In this document: positions 1-5,836 of the stretch, piece after piece
Layout: each line of letters opens with the position of its first letter
Position numbering within the stretch: position 1 is the first letter of the stretch
NCBI GenBank assembly: GCA_026986055.1
Contig: JALSPH010000002.1
Coordinates: forward strand, 1 to 5,836
Reading direction: 5' to 3'
Source of the DNA: Campylobacterales bacterium
GTDB taxonomy: Bacteria; Campylobacterota; Campylobacteria; Campylobacterales; Hydrogenimonadaceae
Length of the DNA stretch: 5,836 nucleotides
The notes under the pieces: generated by a model
What the model was told of the DNA's origin: nothing
Databases searched by the model: none
Seen by the model: the letters and a program-made list of their open reading frames with translations, nothing else
Made by a program: the position numbers and the translations under genes

Positions 1-1
1 A

Positions 2-1096
2 GTGACTCTGTTTTACGGATTTGGTGCGGCAGTTCTTTCCGTATTGGTGTTTGCCGTCGCTATGAAGATTTTCTATACAACTTTTTCATACCAGATACTC
101 TCTGTTTATATTCTTTACGCATTCGTTTTGGGGGAGTTCTCTTTCTATTGGAAGAGAAAGATAAAGCAGATAGAGCAGACAAAAGAGTTTTTGAATGAAA
201 AACTGGAAGAGAGTGCCGTAAACCTTTTTGTGATCAAAACATCTCACGATCAATTGGAGAAGAGTTACGTAATGAAGCCTATGAGTATCCGAGAGATACT
301 TCTTAGAATCAAAAATATAGTTACTAAAGAGCCAGAAAGTGCCTCCGAAGAGTTCGTGAGGCTTCTCTCAAGAGAGTGCTTTGTAGATAGCGGAGCGCTG
401 TATCTGTTGGAAAACGGAGGTTACAAAAAGTGTGCCGAAGTGATCGGCAGCAGAGTCGATCTTAGCCTTGACGATCCACTGGTAGAAAAGGCTCTGGAGA
501 CCAAAGAGGCGGTTTTTCTGCCCTCTGCCAAAAATGAAACCCTCTACAAAGCGGTGCTGCCTGTTTTAAACAGCAAAGGTGAGTTGCGAGGGCTATTTTT
601 GATAAAAGAGATCTCTTTTTTGAATTTGAACAAAGAGAATATGCTGACCACGACACTCTTTCTTTCATACTACATAAACTCTGTGGAAATTGCCAGAGAG
701 TATTCGGAATTGAGCGAGAGGTTTGCCAAAATACCGCTCGATTTCATGAAAGATATAGACAGACTCTCTGCAATTTTCAAAAACCACAATATGCAAAGCT
801 CTTTGGTTGTGCTTGGTATAGGAAACGACAAGTGCAACGACCTTCTTTTGAACAAGATTTCAGGAGCGATAAGAGGCATAGATACACTCTTTTTCAATTT
901 TGGAAAAAATTGGTGCGACATAGTAATACTTTTACCGTTGACTACGATGCTGGGGGCGGAAGAGTTTTCAAACAGAGTGAAGACTCTTCTAAAAAGAGAG
1001 TTCGATATAGATGAAAAAGAGTTGAAAAGAGAGATATTCTATCTTGACAGAGATTTTGTAAAAAGTCTTGAAGAGGTTCAAAAAAAGCTTTCATGA
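2..1096 (+). CDS. pelD: PelD, c-di-GMP receptor of the Pel polysaccharide synthase (5' partial)
   Basis: Inner-membrane c-di-GMP receptor that activates Pel polymerisation through the PelDEFG complex. Seen in the 364 visible residues: hydrophobic helices at about 7-24 and 30-49, a charged coiled-coil-like linker at about 50-92, a GAF-like domain at about 95-235, then a GGDEF-fold domain at about 240-360. The GGDEF signature is absent (FGKNWCD sits where it should be), so no cyclase activity is expected. An RxxD I-site is intact (RGID, residues 291-294), and R325 lies 34 residues after R291, close to the spacing between R367 and R402, the c-di-GMP-binding arginines of Pseudomonas PelD. PelD normally has four membrane helices and about 450 residues; only two helices are visible, so the GTG at base 2 is probably an internal codon and the true start lies upstream of the window. 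The stop overlaps the pelE start by 4 bases (ATGA). The domain order and the neighbouring pelEFG make the identity firm. Confidence 0.93.
   Translation: MTLFYGFGAAVLSVLVFAVAMKIFYTTFSYQILSVYILYAFVLGEFSFYWKRKIKQIEQTKEFLNEKLEESAVNLFVIKTSHDQLEKSYVMKPMSIREILLRIKNIVTKEPESASEEFVRLLSRECFVDSGALYLLENGGYKKCAEVIGSRVDLSLDDPLVEKALETKEAVFLPSAKNETLYKAVLPVLNSKGELRGLFLIKEISFLNLNKENMLTTTLFLSYYINSVEIAREYSELSERFAKIPLDFMKDIDRLSAIFKNHNMQSSLVVLGIGNDKCNDLLLNKISGAIRGIDTLFFNFGKNWCDIVILLPLTTMLGAEEFSNRVKTLLKREFDIDEKELKREIFYLDRDFVKSLEEVQKKLS
872..883 (+). other. RxxD c-di-GMP-binding I-site codons in pelD
   Basis: These four codons encode R-G-I-D (PelD residues 291-294 of the visible protein). In Pseudomonas aeruginosa PelD the matching RxxD (R367/D370) contacts a c-di-GMP dimer. 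Conservation here while the GGDEF active-site motif is lost implies a receptor, not an enzyme. The motif is seen directly; ligand binding is inferred from the family. Confidence 0.8.
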
Positions 1097-2097
1097 TGAT
1101 GTTGCCGGCTATTTTTTTCATATTATCTTTGGTATGTGAAGCTTTTGCTATATATGTATTGGTTCAAGGTGAGATCGAGCTTTATGTAGAAGTATTTTTG
1201 GCGTTTCACCTTTTCGCTTCAGTCTCGATAGCATTTTGTATATGGTTCTTCTTGCCCGAAAAGTACAAGTATCCGACGAAGTATAGCGTGGCACTTTTGG
1301 CACTGTTCAACTTCGTCGCACCGATATTCGCCCTTTTGGCTTTCATGATTTATATCTACATATGGAGAAGTTTCAAAGAGAGTGTCGAGCTCGATTATGA
1401 AAAAGTCGGATACGGCGAACTGTTTGAAGAGAGGATAGCGCTCAGTAAAAGAAGATTCGGAGAGAGCTCTCTCAATATGCTGGCAAAGAGAGATAATGCT
1501 CCCGTAGATTTACGATTGAAAGCGTTCACGCTTTTGAAAGAGTTGCAGACTCCTAAAAGTATCGGTTTGATAAAGGAGGGGTTGAAAGATAAAAACGACG
1601 AGATAAGGCTATACTCTTTCAGTGTTATAGATAGCCTGGAAAAGGAGTTGAACGACAAGATACACGAGACTTTGCAAAAATACAAAGATGAAACGAACGA
1701 CAAGATGAAGGCTCAATATGCCGAGCAGTTGGCCAAGCTCTACTGGGAGTATATCTACACCGGTATTTCTGATCTTGAGCTGAGAAAATTTCTCTGCGAC
1801 AAAGTGGAGTTTTACGCTAAAAAAGCGGTAAGAAAATATAGTAAAGATCCCGATCTTTTCGTTTTGTTGGGAAAAGTGGAGTTGAAACGGGGCGATATAG
1901 AAAAGGCGAAACTATATTTTCAAAAAGCGGTGGAAAACGGGGCGTCCGAGTATAGAGCACTGCCTTTTCTTGCCGAAATCTACTACTACGGCGGAGAGTT
2001 TGGAAAAGTAAAAGAGATATTCTCTAAACACAGACACCTGAAACTTGACCCATATCTCTACCCTATCGTATCTTTGTGGGACGGGAATCATGAGTAA
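1093..2097 (+). CDS. pelE: PelE, inner-membrane TPR protein of the Pel synthase complex
   Basis: PelE is a membrane-anchored scaffold that associates with PelD and the rest of the PelDEFG synthase. The 334-residue product is close to the length of Pseudomonas PelE (about 330). Hydrophobic segments lie at about 4-25, 31-54 and 63-91, followed by a charged, largely helical cytoplasmic part. Residues 137-190 look HEAT-like: paired amphipathic helices, with K-D-K-N-D-E-I-R at 165-172 recalling the D-x-x-x-V-R turn of HEAT repeats. Residues about 237-313 look like TPRs; the clearest unit is about 254-285, with L-G-K-V-E-L-K-R-G-D-I-E-K-A and Y-F-Q-K-A-V. The start is one of three consecutive ATG codons (1093, 1096, 1099); the first overlaps the pelD stop as ATGA. 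No Shine-Dalgarno sits at normal spacing (AAGAGG at 1071-1076 is too far), so translation is probably coupled to pelD. PelE sequences diverge strongly, so the assignment leans on position, length and architecture. Confidence 0.85.
   Translation: MMMLPAIFFILSLVCEAFAIYVLVQGEIELYVEVFLAFHLFASVSIAFCIWFFLPEKYKYPTKYSVALLALFNFVAPIFALLAFMIYIYIWRSFKESVELDYEKVGYGELFEERIALSKRRFGESSLNMLAKRDNAPVDLRLKAFTLLKELQTPKSIGLIKEGLKDKNDEIRLYSFSVIDSLEKELNDKIHETLQKYKDETNDKMKAQYAEQLAKLYWEYIYTGISDLELRKFLCDKVEFYAKKAVRKYSKDPDLFVLLGKVELKRGDIEKAKLYFQKAVENGASEYRALPFLAEIYYYGGEFGKVKEIFSKHRHLKLDPYLYPIVSLWDGNHE
2076..2081 (+). promoter_or_regulatory. Weak ribosome binding site for pelF
   Basis: GTGGGA ends 8 bases before the ATG at 2090, and a second GGGA (2083-2086) sits only 3 bases before it. 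Both are weak matches to GGAGG. They still favour the 2090 start, where the family-typical N-terminus begins, over an in-frame ATG at 2045 that would extend 45 bases into pelE. Confidence 0.4.
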
Positions 2098-3583
2098 GAG
2101 GCTCAAAATTTTGATAATCGGCGAGGGCACCTACCCATACGTCAAGGGCGGGGTCTCATCCTGGATACATGAGCTTATCTGCGGCCTTCCCGATTTCGAT
2201 TTTCATCTCATATTTGTCGGAAGCAAAAAGAGCGATTACGGAGAAAAGGAGTATGAGCTTCCTTCAAATCTCCTCTCTTTGGAGGAGTATTATCTTTTCG
2301 ACGAGTACGACATACCGGAGCCAAAGCCGATCAAGGCCAAAAAGAGTTTCATAGAGTCCCTTAAAAAGATTTCCGTATGGCTTGAGAGCAGAAGCAAAGA
2401 TAGTTTTCCAAAAGAGCTCGCAACTCCTGAGTTTTACACGCAGAAGTTAACTTACGAGGAGTTTTTGTATAGTTTCGAGAGTTGGGAGTTTATAGTTCAC
2501 AGCTACCTGAAAAAGAGCGATACAAGCTCTTTTATAGACTATTTCTGGACGATAAGAAATATGCATGCGCCTTTATGGCGTATCGCAAAAAGCGCTTTGA
2601 AAACAAGAGATTTCGACATAATCCACTCGCCATCTACAGGTTATGCAGGCTTTTTGGCAGCTCTTTTGCACGGCTATACGAAGAGACCTTTTCTTTTGAC
2701 GGAGCATGGAATATACACCAAAGAGCGCAAGATAGATATGCTCGATGCGAAGTGGATAAGCGATGCAAAGACATTTTTGCAAAAGGATATCTCCAATATT
2801 AGCCATACCAAAGAGGCTTGGATAGCCTTTTTCGAAAGTCTGGGAGATATGGCTTACGAAAGCGCCGATAAAATCGTCTCTTTGTATGAAAAGGCCCGAT
2901 CTACCCAGATACTCTACGGAGCCGATCCGAAAAAATGTATGGTGGTTCCAAACGGTGTGGATATAGAGAAGTTGAGAAAATTCAGAAAGAGTGAAAAAGA
3001 GAATATAATAGTTTTGATAGGCAGAGTCGTGCCCATCAAAGATATAAAGACATTCATAAAAGCTTTGAAAATTACGGTAGGCAAAATACCCGATACGCAG
3101 GGGTGGATAGTGGGCCCTGAAGATGAGGATCCGGCTTATGCGAAAGAGTGCAGATACCTCGTGCAGACTATGGGGCTGGAGGATAACATCAAATTTTTGG
3201 GCTACAAGAATATAGATGAAATCTTGCCTGAAGCCAAAATCGTAACTTTGACTTCGATAAGCGAAGGTATGCCTCTGGTCGTTTTGGAGGGGTTTGCGGC
3301 AGGAATTCCGGCAGTTACCACCGATGTGGGGTCATGCTCTCAGCTGATCAACGGCGGAGTGGATGAGGAAGACAGAGAACTTGGCGCAGCCGGCAGAGTG
3401 GTTCCCATAGCGAATCCTGTTATGACGGCATACGCCTATATCGATCTGCTCGAAGATGAGGTGCAGTGGCGAAAATGCAGTGAAGTAGCGATAAAAAGAG
3501 TAGAGAGTTATTACAATATGGAGAAGTTTTTAAATAACTATAAATCTCTCTATTTGCAGATGGGGGGAATATGGCAGGAATAG
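2090..3583 (+). CDS. pelF: PelF, cytosolic GT4-family glycosyltransferase that polymerises Pel
   Basis: PelF is the sugar-polymerising enzyme of Pel synthesis; it uses a UDP-linked amino sugar (UDP-GalNAc/GlcNAc type) at the cytoplasmic face and hands the chain to PelG. The 497 residues match the usual length of about 500. There is no membrane segment. The N-terminal GT-B half opens with the PelF hallmark G-E-G-T-Y-P-Y-V-K-G-G-V-S-S-W (residues 11-25), the glycine-rich acceptor-side loop. T-E-H-G-I-Y-T-K-E-R (204-213) is another conserved PelF segment. The C-terminal half begins near N-I-I-V-L-I-G-R-V-V-P-I-K-D (305-318) and carries the retaining GT4 E-x7-E motif at E392/E400 (S-E-G-M-P-L-V-V-L-E). 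I chose ATG 2090 because MSKRLKILIIGEGTYPYV is the expected beginning; the upstream ATG at 2045 would add 15 unrelated residues lying inside pelE. The gene overlaps pelE by 8 bases and pelG by 13, indicating one co-translated unit. Confidence 0.96.
   Translation: MSKRLKILIIGEGTYPYVKGGVSSWIHELICGLPDFDFHLIFVGSKKSDYGEKEYELPSNLLSLEEYYLFDEYDIPEPKPIKAKKSFIESLKKISVWLESRSKDSFPKELATPEFYTQKLTYEEFLYSFESWEFIVHSYLKKSDTSSFIDYFWTIRNMHAPLWRIAKSALKTRDFDIIHSPSTGYAGFLAALLHGYTKRPFLLTEHGIYTKERKIDMLDAKWISDAKTFLQKDISNISHTKEAWIAFFESLGDMAYESADKIVSLYEKARSTQILYGADPKKCMVVPNGVDIEKLRKFRKSEKENIIVLIGRVVPIKDIKTFIKALKITVGKIPDTQGWIVGPEDEDPAYAKECRYLVQTMGLEDNIKFLGYKNIDEILPEAKIVTLTSISEGMPLVVLEGFAAGIPAVTTDVGSCSQLINGGVDEEDRELGAAGRVVPIANPVMTAYAYIDLLEDEVQWRKCSEVAIKRVESYYNMEKFLNNYKSLYLQMGGIWQE
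3562..3568 (+). promoter_or_regulatory. G-rich ribosome binding site candidate for pelG
   Basis: A run of six G followed by A lies just 2 bases before the pelG ATG, inside the last codons of pelF. It can pair only partly with the anti-Shine-Dalgarno and sits close to the start, so coupling to pelF translation probably contributes. Confidence 0.35.
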
Positions 3584-4938
3584 GCTTCGAGTTAGAGAAG
3601 ATCCTTCGTAAAAAGAGACTCTTTTCCATAGTCAAGGCGTACAGCTACTCTGCTGCAATAAGCTCCGGTCCATGGCTGATATCTATAGTGAGCATACTGA
3701 TATCGGGCTATATCGCCAAAGGGATGTTGAAAGATGCGGAGGTTGTCGGTCAGTTTCAGGTAAGCGTCACCTACCTGATAGCCCTCTCTCTGATATTTAC
3801 AGGCTTTTTCCAATTGGCCTTTACTCGATACGTTGCAGATAGAATTTTCGAAAAAAAGCAGGAGAAGACACTCCCAAACCTGATGGGGGTCATCTTCATA
3901 AACATGTCCGTCGGCTTTTTGTTGATACTTCCGTTTTCACTCTCGTTCGTAGATGAAGCGGGCCCGCTCTTCAGTTTGGTCTACGCTTTTACATTTTCAC
4001 TCTTTTGCGGAGTATGGATGGCAAACATCGTGCTTTCCGGACTTAAAAACTACAAATTCATCATCTACTCTTTCCTCTTTTCATATCTTTTGATTTTGGC
4101 ATTGATCTACTTTTTCGCAAAATATGGTTTGACTGCGATGCTCTCCTCTTTTCTTGTCGGCCATATACTTCTTTTTTTCCTGCTTGTCGGGTTGATACTG
4201 AAAAAGTATCCGTCCGATGTGATGGTAGAGTTCGACTTTTTGAAGTCGAAAATGTTTTTGTCGCTGGTCTTTACCGGTTTTCTCTTCAATGCCGGCGTAT
4301 GGGCGGACAAATTCATATTTTGGTTCAACGGCCAAACCGGTTCGAAAGTGCTTGGGTGGATGAGGGATTCTGCCATATACGACCTTCCTATTTTCATGGC
4401 ATACCTGGCGATCGCGCCCGGAATGGCGGTCTTTTTGCTGCGTGTAGAGACGAGTTTTGCAAAGATGTACGACATCTACTACAGTGCGGTGCGAGAGGGT
4501 GCCACTTTGGAGCATATATATAAAGCCGGAAACGATATGATTGAGAGTGCCAGAGATGCATTGACCGAAATTTTGCGCGTCCAGAGTATCATTACGATTC
4601 TGCTCATAATATTCAGCGAGCAGATTTTCAAAGCTCTTGAACTTCCGCTTCTGTATATACCGCTTTTCCATATAGATCTTGTCTCCACTCAGCTTCAACT
4701 CTTTTTCATGTCGCTTCTTGCGATACTCTTTTATCTTGATAGAAGAAGAGCCGTTCTGCTTCTAAGCGGGTTGCTGCTTCTTTTAAACACTCTTTTAAGT
4801 GCACTCTCCATATATCTTGGTCCATACTACTACGGTTACGGTTTTGCCGTTTCTTTGCTGATCGTTTCGGTGTGGGGAATGTATCTGCTGAATAGAGACT
4901 TCAAAAGGCTTCATTATGAAACGTTTATGCTTCGTTAA
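3571..4938 (+). CDS. pelG: PelG, MOP/flippase-like inner-membrane transporter for Pel
   Basis: PelG is the polytopic inner-membrane protein thought to carry the growing Pel chain across the membrane; it resembles the MOP (Wzx/MATE-like) exporters and binds PelD, PelE and PelF. The 455 residues equal the family length (about 456). The N-terminus MAGIGFELEKIL and the following S-S-G-P-W segment (31-35) at the start of the first helix are the recognisable PelG signature. About twelve hydrophobic helices can be drawn: near 27-49, 63-87, 103-126, 132-156, 162-183, 187-210, 227-245, 270-291, 335-357, 372-388, 392-415 and 422-441. The long polar stretch at about 293-332 between helices eight and nine is a probable cytoplasmic loop, and R-D-S-A-I-Y-D (265-271) just before helix eight is conserved-looking. 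The ATG at 3571 overlaps the pelF end by 13 bases, and the end overlaps the next gene by 23 bases. Confidence 0.96.
   Translation: MAGIGFELEKILRKKRLFSIVKAYSYSAAISSGPWLISIVSILISGYIAKGMLKDAEVVGQFQVSVTYLIALSLIFTGFFQLAFTRYVADRIFEKKQEKTLPNLMGVIFINMSVGFLLILPFSLSFVDEAGPLFSLVYAFTFSLFCGVWMANIVLSGLKNYKFIIYSFLFSYLLILALIYFFAKYGLTAMLSSFLVGHILLFFLLVGLILKKYPSDVMVEFDFLKSKMFLSLVFTGFLFNAGVWADKFIFWFNGQTGSKVLGWMRDSAIYDLPIFMAYLAIAPGMAVFLLRVETSFAKMYDIYYSAVREGATLEHIYKAGNDMIESARDALTEILRVQSIITILLIIFSEQIFKALELPLLYIPLFHIDLVSTQLQLFFMSLLAILFYLDRRRAVLLLSGLLLLLNTLLSALSIYLGPYYYGYGFAVSLLIVSVWGMYLLNRDFKRLHYETFMLR
4231..4250 (+). repeat. Perfect 8-bp inverted repeat (hairpin) inside pelG
   Basis: TTCGACTT (4231-4238) and its exact reverse complement AAGTCGAA (4243-4250) flank a 4-base loop TTTG. 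A short T run (4255-4259) follows after four bases. The stem is only 3/8 G+C and the T run is interrupted from it, so this would be a weak terminator or pause at best. It encodes part of E-F-D-F-L-K-S-K in the loop before helix seven of PelG, and chance is a fair explanation. Confidence 0.5.
4903..4908 (+). promoter_or_regulatory. Ribosome binding site for pelA
   Basis: AAAAGG, inside the final codons of pelG, ends 7 bases before the ATG at 4916. It is a reasonable Shine-Dalgarno-like site and supports this start for the secreted protein that follows. Confidence 0.5.
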
Positions 4939-5836
4939 TATACTCCTTCTCATTTTCACCGTGAACCTTTTTGCGAAAAAGCCGGAGAGTGTCGCCTTCT
5001 ATTACGCTTCGAACCCGCCAAAGGAGCTTTTCCTTTTTTATGACTGGGTTGTCGTGCAGCCGGGTGCAGTAGATTTGCAAAAGTACGAAAGAAGGGGCAA
5101 GACATTAGCCTACTTCAGTCTAAGTGAAAGGGAGTACGACAGTAAAACACCAAAGGGGTGGATTTTAGGAAAAAACGAGGCATGGAAAAGCCATATTCTC
5201 GATATTACCGACAGAGGGTACAGGGAAGATCTTAAATTCAGGGTAGGCAAGCTTATGAAAAGCTTCGACGGTATCTTTTTCGATACTCTCGACTCCTACC
5301 ATATGACCGACTTGAGCGACAAAGAGAAAATAGAGTATGAAAAAGCTTTGGCATCCTTCATAAGAAGCTGCAAAGAGAGCTTTCCAAATAAACTTATATT
5401 GGTAAATCGGGGCTTTGAGATATACGATTCGATTTCAGATAGCGTAGATGGGGTAGTTGCCGAGTCGCTCTTCAGCGGGCTTGATGTAAATAGTATGAAG
5501 CCAAAACCTGTAGGCAAAGAGGATAGAGATTGGCTCTTGACGCAGCTTGAGAGGGTTAAAAAAGATGGTAAGCCGGTTATCGTGGTCGACTACCTTGTTC
5601 CGCCGTTTAAAGGGGCTTCGAAGATCGCTAAAAAGATAGAGGATCTTGGTTTCATACCCTATATAGCCGACCCTATGCTTGAAAAAATAGGGGTTGGCAC
5701 GGTGAGTGTCGTGCCGCGGGAGGTTTTGGTTCTATATCAAGGTAAAGTGGTCGACGAGACGAGTGCGCACCGCCTCTACTCTCTGCCTCTTGAGTATCTC
5801 GGTTTCGTACCGAAACTTCTAAACGTGGAGAGAGAG
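4916..5836 (+). CDS. pelA: PelA, periplasmic Pel hydrolase/deacetylase, N-terminal GH166-type domain (3' partial)
   Basis: PelA acts on Pel in the periplasm: in Pseudomonas its N-terminal domain is an endo-hydrolase of the GalNAc-rich polymer (family GH166) and a later domain deacetylates it. The frame stays open from the ATG to the window end (307 residues visible; Pseudomonas PelA is about 950). A signal peptide is clear: M-K-R, a hydrophobic core at 5-19 and probable cleavage after N-L-F-A (20). The mature part begins with the PelA-like V-A-F-Y-Y-A-S-N-P-P (26-35) and D-W-V-V-V-Q-P-G (43-50). Likely active-site acids are D123 in G-I-F-F-D-T-L-D-S-Y, matching D160 of Pseudomonas PelA, and E183 in V-V-A-E-S-L-F, matching E218. 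After the barrel, H-R-L-Y-S-L-P-L-E-Y-L-G (285-296) resembles the entry to the next PelA domain, suggesting a multidomain PelA rather than a lone hydrolase, but the deacetylase part lies outside the window. The start overlaps the pelG end by 23 bases. Confidence 0.92.
   Translation, partial: MKRLCFVNILLLIFTVNLFAKKPESVAFYYASNPPKELFLFYDWVVVQPGAVDLQKYERRGKTLAYFSLSEREYDSKTPKGWILGKNEAWKSHILDITDRGYREDLKFRVGKLMKSFDGIFFDTLDSYHMTDLSDKEKIEYEKALASFIRSCKESFPNKLILVNRGFEIYDSISDSVDGVVAESLFSGLDVNSMKPKPVGKEDRDWLLTQLERVKKDGKPVIVVDYLVPPFKGASKIAKKIEDLGFIPYIADPMLEKIGVGTVSVVPREVLVLYQGKVVDETSAHRLYSLPLEYLGFVPKLLNVERE

Noticed and set aside
2..4. GTG as the true start of pelD
   Set aside because: PelD needs four membrane helices and only two are visible from this point, so the gene very likely begins before the window.
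895..925. PelD C-terminal domain as an active diguanylate cyclase
   Set aside because: The GGDEF/GGEEF signature is missing; only the I-site RxxD remains, so a receptor role is the better reading.
2045..2089. Longer pelF form starting at the in-frame ATG at 2045
   Set aside because: The extra 15 residues do not resemble PelF, lie inside pelE, and the ATG at 2090 gives the expected family N-terminus.
2482..2802. A 106-codon + strand frame inside pelF
   Set aside because: It is out of frame with pelF, has no ribosome site or recognisable domain, and is rich in F, R, Y and K as shadow frames of this gene tend to be.
4081..4698. A 205-codon open frame on the - strand inside pelG
   Set aside because: It is antisense to a confidently identified membrane protein, its product is rich in H, K, R and Q with no recognisable domain, and it overlaps other antisense frames. 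It is a by-product of pelG codon usage.
5296..5517. A 73-codon - strand frame inside pelA
   Set aside because: It is antisense to the PelA catalytic domain and serine-rich without any recognisable feature.

Overview
The window is a tightly packed piece of a pel exopolysaccharide operon. All genes lie on the + strand, in the order pelD (5' end cut off), pelE, pelF, pelG, pelA (3' end cut off). Every junction is an overlap (4, 8, 13 and 23 bases), so there is no intergenic DNA, and no promoter, terminator, RNA gene or mobile element can be supported. The codon habits (many AGA, ATA, AAA and GAG codons, moderately AT-rich DNA with runs such as AAAGAG and AGAGAG) look like a Campylobacterota (Epsilonproteobacteria) genome of the Sulfurovum/Sulfurimonas/Nitratiruptor type. 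That assignment is an inference from composition and general protein style, not from a marker gene.

Layout: 2-1096 encodes most of PelD (end of the membrane region, coiled-coil linker, GAF domain, degenerate GGDEF domain with an RGID c-di-GMP-binding I-site). 1093-2097 encodes PelE (three probable membrane helices, a HEAT-like helical middle, C-terminal TPRs). 2090-3583 encodes PelF (GT4-type cytosolic glycosyltransferase with an E-x7-E motif). 3571-4938 encodes PelG (about 12 membrane helices, MOP/flippase-like, with the hallmark MAGIGFEL start). 4916-5836 encodes the signal peptide and glycoside hydrolase domain (GH166-type) of PelA and runs off the window.

How they work together, from knowledge of the Pseudomonas Pel system: PelD, E, F and G form the inner-membrane synthase complex. 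c-di-GMP bound to PelD turns on polymerisation by PelF of a GalNAc-rich polymer that leaves through PelG. PelA then trims and, in full-length form, deacetylates the polymer in the periplasm. The outer-membrane export parts (PelB/PelC or substitutes) are not in this window. The main departure from the Pseudomonas pelABCDEFG order is that pelA follows pelG. I see no sign of a wholly new system; the points worth a second look are the gene order, the HEAT-like part of PelE, the conserved I-site in a dead GGDEF domain, and a small hairpin inside pelG.
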